A stretch of 8,967 nucleotides of DNA from CAXXOK01 sp035353235. GTDB taxonomy: Bacteria > Bacillota > Clostridia > Christensenellales > Aristaeellaceae. Both the position numbers and the translations under genes were made by a program. The DNA lies in the NCBI GenBank assembly GCA_035353235.1, contig DAOPZG010000111.1, forward strand, positions 1 through 8,967. The letters are read 5' to 3'. Below the pieces are notes generated by a model that saw only the letters and a list, made by a program, of their open reading frames with translations, searched no databases and was not told where the DNA came from. Every line of letters starts with the position of its first letter. Position 1 is the first letter of the stretch. Of this stretch, positions 1 to 4,801 are shown piece by piece.

Positions 1-2590
1 GAACCGGCTGCCCATCCTGTTCGCGGATCGCAATACAGGCGGGTGTGAGGCTGGACAGCATATGCTCCCGAAGCATCCCCGACATGGCGGGCGGGATGGA
101 ATAAAATGCGCTCATTCCAAACCCGCTCCGTTTTTGCAGCTGCATACATTTATTGCCGTCATTGTGAATATAGTAGGCAAATACCGGTTTTCCACAAGCA
201 ACGCCCAATGCCGACAACAACCTGCCGCTATACCCCATATCAAATACCGCCGCATCCGGCGTGCACAGGGGTTCGTAATATTTTCCCAGAACTTTCAGAG
301 CGTTGGCATGCTTCTCCGAATCGTACCCCGTCTCAAGGAAATGAGATAAAAAGCGATGCAAATCTTCCTGTGTGCTAAACCGTTCCTGCCAGGGGAGCCC
401 AACTTTCTCCGCTGCCTCCTGAAGTTTGGAAAGCGCTCCGTCCTGAAAACAGAATCCCAACAACTCCGTAATTGTATCCGGCGAGTGGTGCCTGTAAACC
501 ACCGGAATGGCAAACAGGTCCTGTGGGGTAGCCAGTATCGCAGGCATCAGACATTTTCGGGAAGCCTGCATTTCGTGAGTGCGAATCGGCTTCATTTCGT
601 ATCTGTTCAGTAATTCCACCGCCTGTTGCAGCAGGTATCCGTCGCGCGCTAAGAAGTAGATGTCACGGTGCCCCCGCAGGGCCGCCTCCTCCAACAGCCA
701 GTGGGCGACGCCCAGCAGATGCATTCCCACGGCGTAATACCCCACCAGTGACGGAGACGCGTTCCAATCTGTATCCGGATTGAAGGAAGCATATCCATTA
801 TCGAAGAAACGGTTGGCAACCAGCTGCTGCATCGCGCCATAGGCAATACCATGCGCTCCGGTAACCCCGAAGGATTTCATGGCAAGGTCTCCAGCCTGGC
901 TTAATCGGTTGGTTTTTACGCCTTCCGTCTCTCCGTTAAATGCATCTCTGGGGTTCGGCAGCAACATCGCGGCGATGCCCAGTTTTCGGGGCGCATCCAC
1001 ATCGGTTCTCGTGTTGTCGCCGATATGCAGCATCTTCGCCGGATCAACACACAGGTCCATCAAAGCCGTTTCAAACAGATTCCCCGTATATTTCAACAGC
1101 CCGAAGGTCGAGGAAAGATAGAGGCGTTTAAATCCGGTATATTTATTATTATGTAAAATGGAACGTACCGTGTTCTCATCCAGATACATATCCGAGATAA
1201 GAATTACTGTCTTCCCCATGCTCAGCGCCAGCTCGTACAGTTCCCGACCGGCAGGGCGGGCTGTGCACAGCCAGCGTTCCATATCTTTCTCCGCCTCGCA
1301 CATTCTTTGGGCGCAGAAATCACTCAGATGGTACGTATCCGCAATTTCACGGTAAATTTCCTCCAGTGAAATATCCTCCGGCGCGGCGTCGCCCGCCTCC
1401 GCCGCTTTGCGCCGGGCCAGTGCTTCCCCCGCGATCCGTAGCTCCGAAAAGCCGACAATGTGGTGGCTTTCCGTCACTTCGTCAAAAACCGGGTTCAACA
1501 ACTGAAATAGATCCTCAGGCTTTTCAAGCGCCCGCTCGACCAGCGTATCAAACACATCAAAGCTGATTACCTGATATCGGTCGCTCATGATCTCCCGTTT
1601 AATCGCCTCAAATCCCCCATTCCATGGGGATTTCACACGATCCGCGAAAAAATCTTCATGCTCCAGGGGTTCCCGGTATCCGGGGCAGAACAAATCCATT
1701 GCGGAATCTGCCGTCAGCTTCTCCTCATCCTGAAAATGATGATCGCCAAAGTGTCTCCACATACGCGCATAGTATCGTCGGCCGTTGGCGATCGCTTCCC
1801 GAACGTCCTGTTTCGCCTCGACATGCTGTAAATACTGTTCCGCAAAGTCAAACGCATTCGTCATATCCGCAGCGTTCTTGCAAAATCGTTCAATACTCAT
1901 CCCTTTGGTATTAGTGGATGCCGCCTCGTGCTGGAAATAGAAGTAACCGTTCCGCTCCACATTCACGTAGCGCTTCGCGTTATAAAAAAGCAGTGTGGAA
2001 AACGCGATATCTTCCGTCATAATAATGTGCGCGTTTACCTTTTGGTACTCCGGCATGCATAGGTCCCACAGGCTTTTTCGGTAGATTTTATTGCACATCA
2101 TGTGCCATGCGAAGCAGGTGAGTTCCTGACGGAAAAAGTGATCACGCACCGCTTCCCCTTCCAGTATCCCCGTAGCCAGCGCTTCGAGATGAAAAGGGCG
2201 GATAAAGGTGCTTTTCTCGCTTGCAATATACGTTTCGCCGGCGATAATATCGGCATCGGTTTCATCCGCTTTCTTGACCGCCACCCGGTAGAAATCACAG
2301 GAGACGTAATCATCGCTGTCCAGGAAAGCAAGGTATTTCCCGGTTGCGGCGGCAGCGCCTGTAACCCTCGCACGGAACAGACCGCAGTTTTCGGGGTGAC
2401 GAAGCAGCCGTACGCGCGGATCCCGCCGCATATAGTCTTCGACGATTCCGACCGATCCATCCGGCGAGCAGTCGTCCACCGCGATGACTTCAATGTTTTT
2501 CAAACTTTGTGATAGGAGGCTGTTCAAACAACGGGGCAAGTAGGCCTCGGTTCCATAAACCGGTACAACGATAGAAAGAGAGACGCTCAT
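1..2590 (-). CDS. GT2 glycosyltransferase fused to HAD-like hydrolase (partial, C-terminus outside window)
   Basis: Likely transfers sugar from a nucleotide-sugar donor during surface glycan synthesis, in the cytoplasm or at the inner membrane face; acceptor unknown. The ATG at 2590 is preceded by AAAAGGA (2601-2607) with 10 nt spacing. Translation is open for 863 codons to the window edge. Residues 1-~250 are a GT-A fold GT2 domain: start SLSIVVPVYGTEAYLPRCL, DD at 39-40, DSDD (DxD metal site) at 91-94, and ED at 193-194. Residues ~340-560 are HAD-like: DVFDT 345-349 (nucleophile D345), S466 in ISDMYL, K500, GDN 524-526 followed by TDVD. The usual second motif I Asp is Phe347. Residues ~560-863 form a third domain with FLARDGY (646-652) and DMGYSG (from 784), matching the arrangement I know for COG5610-type proteins. 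No membrane segment or signal peptide is evident. The fusion is sure; the HAD substrate is unknown. Confidence 0.9.
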   Translation of the reverse strand, partial: MSVSLSIVVPVYGTEAYLPRCLNSLLSQSLKNIEVIAVDDCSPDGSVGIVEDYMRRDPRVRLLRHPENCGLFRARVTGAAAATGKYLAFLDSDDYVSCDFYRVAVKKADETDADIIAGETYIASEKSTFIRPFHLEALATGILEGEAVRDHFFRQELTCFAWHMMCNKIYRKSLWDLCMPEYQKVNAHIIMTEDIAFSTLLFYNAKRYVNVERNGYFYFQHEAASTNTKGMSIERFCKNAADMTNAFDFAEQYLQHVEAKQDVREAIANGRRYYARMWRHFGDHHFQDEEKLTADSAMDLFCPGYREPLEHEDFFADRVKSPWNGGFEAIKREIMSDRYQVISFDVFDTLVERALEKPEDLFQLLNPVFDEVTESHHIVGFSELRIAGEALARRKAAEAGDAAPEDISLEEIYREIADTYHLSDFCAQRMCEAEKDMERWLCTARPAGRELYELALSMGKTVILISDMYLDENTVRSILHNNKYTGFKRLYLSSTFGLLKYTGNLFETALMDLCVDPAKMLHIGDNTRTDVDAPRKLGIAAMLLPNPRDAFNGETEGVKTNRLSQAGDLAMKSFGVTGAHGIAYGAMQQLVANRFFDNGYASFNPDTDWNASPSLVGYYAVGMHLLGVAHWLLEEAALRGHRDIYFLARDGYLLQQAVELLNRYEMKPIRTHEMQASRKCLMPAILATPQDLFAIPVVYRHHSPDTITELLGFCFQDGALSKLQEAAEKVGLPWQERFSTQEDLHRFLSHFLETGYDSEKHANALKVLGKYYEPLCTPDAAVFDMGYSGRLLSALGVACGKPVFAYYIHNDGNKCMQLQKRSGFGMSAFYSIPPAMSGMLREHMLSSLTPACIAIREQDGQPV

Positions 2591-2600
2591 CCTATTTCAA

Positions 2601-2607
2601 TCCTTTT
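2601..2607 (-). promoter_or_regulatory. Ribosome binding site of the GT2-HAD gene
   Basis: On the minus strand AAAAGGA lies 10 nt upstream of the ATG at 2590. It supports this start, because the GT2 core beta strand (SIVVPVY) begins only a few residues after it. Confidence 0.7.
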
Positions 2608-2886
2608 ATCAATACTACTTTTCAGGAGCATATGGAAATTTAATCGGTATGTACATAATAATAACGACAGATATTGCCCGATCATTTCATCGCTTTATGA
2701 AAAATCGGCTTATGAGTCTGATATTACTCCAAATCAATTCGGGCCTCTCATCATTTCGAATTGTGGAAATGTTATCTGGAGGCTCTTGCTGAACTGACTT
2801 TGTTATCATAGGTGTTCATATAATGCTAGTGTATACAAATAGTACAATCGTTCCTTTATATAGATTCCAAAGTTTAACAAGCCTCC
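2608..2886. other. AT-rich divergent intergenic region, no gene found
   Basis: This is the main part of the gap between the divergent GT2-HAD gene and the small-protein gene. It is clearly richer in A and T than the flanking genes and has no credible coding frame on either strand. It must hold the promoter of the leftward gene unless that gene is transcribed from farther away, but I found no convincing -35/-10 pair on the minus strand. A TATAAT at 2819-2824 on the plus strand lacks a good -35 at normal spacing. Confidence 0.6.
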
Positions 2887-2909
2887 CGGAAAAATCTGAT
2901 TTTATTCCG
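2887..2909. repeat. Imperfect inverted repeat just upstream of a promoter
   Basis: CGGAA (2887-2891) pairs with TTCCG (2905-2909). The inner AAAT/ATTT pairing continues the stem around a CTG centre, with a two-base bulge on the right arm. It ends 7 nt before the -35 element at 2917. It is not followed by a T run, so it does not look like a terminator. A regulator binding site is possible but unproven. Confidence 0.3.
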
Positions 2910-2916
2910 TGCGGGA

Positions 2917-2946
2917 TTGCCAAATTGATGTCTTCCCTTTTATAAT
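2917..2946 (+). promoter_or_regulatory. Sigma-70-type promoter for the small-protein/cyclase genes
   Basis: TTGCCA at 2917-2922 (five of six bases match TTGACA) is followed after 18 nt by a perfect TATAAT at 2941-2946. Transcription would start near 2953, giving a leader of about 63 nt before the ATG at 3016. It is the best promoter match found in the window. Confidence 0.7.
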
Positions 2947-3001
2947 AGAAAAGCCGCGCCGCCGATTCTTCTTGTTGGCAGCGCCGCAGAGAAAATGAAG
3001 T

Positions 3002-3006
3002 AAGGA
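3002..3006 (+). promoter_or_regulatory. Ribosome binding site of the 77-residue protein
   Basis: AAGGA lies 9 nt upstream of the ATG at 3016, which fixes this start. Confidence 0.7.
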
Positions 3007-3015
3007 TTCGAGCCG

Positions 3016-3249
3016 ATGGATGACATATTTGAACAGGTTTTCAATAACGCATATGATGACGCGTATGAACATTTCAAAACACGCAAACGCGAAGACCCCA
3101 CTTTTAATAAAGCCACATTGCAGGGTTTTCTGGACAGTCAGTATCAAAACCAGGGAAACAACTGGGAAGGTCGCAGCGAAGTTAGAGAACTGACACTGAA
3201 CGCTACGATCGCCGCCGCGGAAACCATTCTGGCGGAATGGGATGCCTGA
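3016..3249 (+). CDS. Small acidic protein of unknown function (77 aa)
   Basis: I do not recognise this family. It is a soluble, probably helical protein with 15 Asp/Glu and 7 Lys/Arg. It begins MDDIFEQVFNNAYDDAYEHF, has NNWEGRSEVRE near the middle and ends in an alanine-rich helix closing with LAEWDA. It has no signal peptide, membrane segment or cysteine. A near-consensus promoter (2917-2946) and a good Shine-Dalgarno site at normal spacing support expression. It is the first gene downstream of that promoter, ahead of the diguanylate cyclase, so the two may be co-transcribed. An adaptor or regulatory role would be guesswork. Confidence 0.75.
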   Translation: MDDIFEQVFNNAYDDAYEHFKTRKREDPTFNKATLQGFLDSQYQNQGNNWEGRSEVRELTLNATIAAAETILAEWDA

Positions 3250-3481
3250 CGGCTTTTCCCTATATCACCGATACTCTGTATCCCCGGGGATAGGGTGCCA
3301 CATGGTGCATATTTCCGTTCAACGCAGCTTGTCGGGTAAGCATCCCAAACAGGATGGTAGGATTGAAGATGTCATAGAATATTATAAGTATTCGCGCTCA
3401 GATATAGCGAAGCGGATTCTCGCCAACCCGCCGGCATGGGAGAATTGGAGGAAAATCGCACGGAATGGAGAATATGCTTAA
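3242..3481 (+). CDS. Doubtful small ORF between the 77-aa gene and the cyclase (79 aa)
   Basis: This frame starts at an ATG overlapping the last 8 nt of the preceding gene and ends 17 nt inside the cyclase gene. That gap-filling, overlapping geometry would suit translational coupling. Against it, there is no clear Shine-Dalgarno site, the N-terminal half has no recognisable pattern, and a 14-bp palindrome lies inside it. The C-terminal half (IEDVIEYYKYSRSDIAKRIL and on) looks more protein-like and helical, so it could be a remnant of an older gene. An internal ATG at 3302 is another possible start. I recognise no family, and it could equally be untranslated spacer. Confidence 0.25.
   Translation: MPDGFSLYHRYSVSPGIGCHMVHISVQRSLSGKHPKQDGRIEDVIEYYKYSRSDIAKRILANPPAWENWRKIARNGEYA
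3279..3292. repeat. Perfect 14-bp palindrome TATCCCCGGGGATA
   Basis: Both 7-base arms match exactly with no spacer. It lies 30 nt after the stop of the 77-residue gene. CCCTAT (3258-3263) can also pair with ATAGGG (3290-3295), giving an alternative, larger hairpin. No T run follows, so an intrinsic terminator is unlikely. It could be an operator or an mRNA processing or stability structure. Confidence 0.4.
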
Positions 3482-4361
3482 GAATCTGTCCTTCCTCAAA
3501 AACGCATTCGAAGGCGTTTATATAGTGGATGTCAACCGTAAATTCCTTTACTGGAACGATAGCGCCGAAGCCATCTCTGGATATTCCAGCGCGGAAATCG
3601 TCGGTCGGTACTGTAACAGTAATATATTGATGCACACAAACGAACAGGGAACCTACCTTTGTATCGCGGATTGTCCTCTGGTTGTGAGCATCCGTAAAAA
3701 CCTCGTTGTGGAGGCTTCCGTATATCTCAAGCATAAAAATGGGTTTCGCATCCCAATCGTAGTACGCACCGTACCCATCTCCGATCACGGGATAGTCATA
3801 GGTGCCGTCGAATTTTTTCAGGTTCAGGCGGATCGCATGACAAACCTTTATAATCTTGAACAGTTGCGTTCGCTCGCATTAATGGACAGTTTATCCGACC
3901 TTCCGAACCGTTACTATATCGAAACCTTGCTGCATTCTAAAATCAGCGAACACGCCATTTTTCCCGTCAGCTTCGGCATTGTCTTTTTCGATCTGGACTG
4001 CTTTAAAGCTTTAAATGATCGCTACGGTCATGAAGCGGGCGATCTGGTGCTGAAAAACGTCTCGAAGACTTTTTCACATAACATCTCCAACGCCGATCAC
4101 ATCGGTCGTTGGGGAGGAGACGAATTCGTCGGGGTATGTGTATGTCTGGATACAGAAGCGCTGAAGACAGTAGCGGAAAAAATGCGCATTCTGGTTGAAA
4201 ACACCTCCACACAGTTTGGGGATATCACCTTACAAATCACACTTTCCGCAGGCGCGACCCTGTACCGCGAGGGCGAAACCGACAGGCAGTTGATTGCGAG
4301 AGCGGATGAATTGCTGTACCAAAGCAAGAAAAACGGCCGCAACCGGGTCACTGTGGGCTGA
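3465..4361 (+). CDS. PAS-GGDEF diguanylate cyclase
   Basis: Condenses two GTP to the second messenger c-di-GMP; soluble, cytoplasmic, no membrane segment. Residues ~5-120 are a PAS sensor (GVYIVDVNRKFLYWN, then ISGYSSAEIVG) with C50, H57, C66 and C70 in the NIL-H-...-LC-...-CPL pattern seen in related PAS-GGDEF proteins. Residues ~135-298 are the GGDEF domain: SLSDLPNR, FFDLDCFKALNDRYGH with D176 as expected metal ligand and N184/D185, and GGDEF at 217-221. The active site is complete, so activity is expected. The inhibitory RxxD site is replaced by SNAD (208-211), so product inhibition through that site is probably lost. No EAL or HD-GYP domain is present. GGAGG at 3447-3451 is 13 nt from the chosen ATG; the ATG at 3474 is an alternative. 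It likely shares the promoter at 2917-2946. The PAS ligand is unknown. Confidence 0.93.
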   Translation: MENMLKNLSFLKNAFEGVYIVDVNRKFLYWNDSAEAISGYSSAEIVGRYCNSNILMHTNEQGTYLCIADCPLVVSIRKNLVVEASVYLKHKNGFRIPIVVRTVPISDHGIVIGAVEFFQVQADRMTNLYNLEQLRSLALMDSLSDLPNRYYIETLLHSKISEHAIFPVSFGIVFFDLDCFKALNDRYGHEAGDLVLKNVSKTFSHNISNADHIGRWGGDEFVGVCVCLDTEALKTVAEKMRILVENTSTQFGDITLQITLSAGATLYREGETDRQLIARADELLYQSKKNGRNRVTVG

Positions 4362-4380
4362 TCGCTTAATAACACATCCG

Positions 4381-4801
4381 AAAACACGGTGGGGAAACAG
4401 TCTGCTGTTGGCGGGCTTCGCCACGCAGGAACAGGCGGCATTACTGGCGAAACGTGCGTTTGATGGGGATACCTTCGGCAGCAAGTACGACCTTTGCACG
4501 CTGGCCAAAGATGAGAAGATGTTCGACCTGTCCGTTACCAACAACCCCTCCAACTGGCTCGGCCCTATTTAGCTGGTGGCGAATTACGCGGTCATCCGCG
4601 GGCTGTTGAATTACGGTTACCGCAACGAAGCCGAGACCATCGCGAGCCGTTCCCTGCGTCTGCTGGCAAACGGCCTGCGCAAAACCGGCTGTATACATGA
4701 ATTATTATCCTTTCACGGGAGAACCCTTGATGAACGGCGGCTTCATCAACTGGAACACGTTGGCATTGAACATGGCGCTGGAGATGGAAGAGAACAAATG
4801 A
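4381..4801 (+). pseudogene. Decayed C-terminal remnant of a GH63/trehalase-like (alpha/alpha)6 glycosidase
   Basis: The frame beginning near 4381 reads LLLAGFATQEQAALLAKRAF, then KYDLCTLAKDEKMFDLS, NWLGPI-stop-LVANYAVIRGLLNYGY. This is the C-terminal pattern of clan GH-G glycosidases (trehalase GH37, GH63 and MGH1-type glucosidases), where GPIW or GPVW is followed by NY. Three lesions show. The N-terminal catalytic part is missing, because the remnant starts just after the cyclase stop at 4361. A TAG at 4570-4572 stands where Trp (TGG) is expected. One extra T near 4702-4703 shifts the frame; without it the sequence continues HEYYPFTGEPLMNGGFINWN and ends NMALEMEENK at TGA 4799-4801. That stop overlaps the next start (ATGA), as in a coupled operon. 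The exact subfamily and substrate cannot be told. The left boundary is approximate. Confidence 0.8.
4786..4792 (+). promoter_or_regulatory. Ribosome binding site that decides the rhamnosidase start
   Basis: GGAAGAG ends 5 nt before the ATG at 4798. With the ATGA overlap and the fit of the protein's N-terminus to GH78, it supports 4798 over the upstream in-frame ATG at 4576. Confidence 0.55.

Noticed and set aside
2102..2512. 136-codon plus-strand frame and a matching 131-codon minus-strand frame at 2098-2493
   Set aside because: Both are out of frame with the GT2-HAD gene, whose own frame here carries the glycosyltransferase motifs.
2795..2824. Second plus-strand promoter with TATAAT at 2819-2824
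   Set aside because: The only -35-like sequences upstream are poor or wrongly spaced (TTGTTA at 13 nt, CTGACT at 19 nt), and a much better promoter lies at 2917-2946.
2956..2987. GC-rich leader with repeated GCGCCGC, considered as a hairpin or riboswitch
   Set aside because: The copies are direct, not inverted, so they do not form a strong stem; no known riboswitch pattern was seen.
3363..3388. Possible internal promoter for the cyclase (TTGAAG ... TATAAG)
   Set aside because: The spacer is only 14 nt, too short for a normal sigma-70 promoter.
3372..3788. 138-codon minus-strand frame opposite the cyclase
   Set aside because: It is antisense to the PAS domain, with no ribosome site or family pattern.
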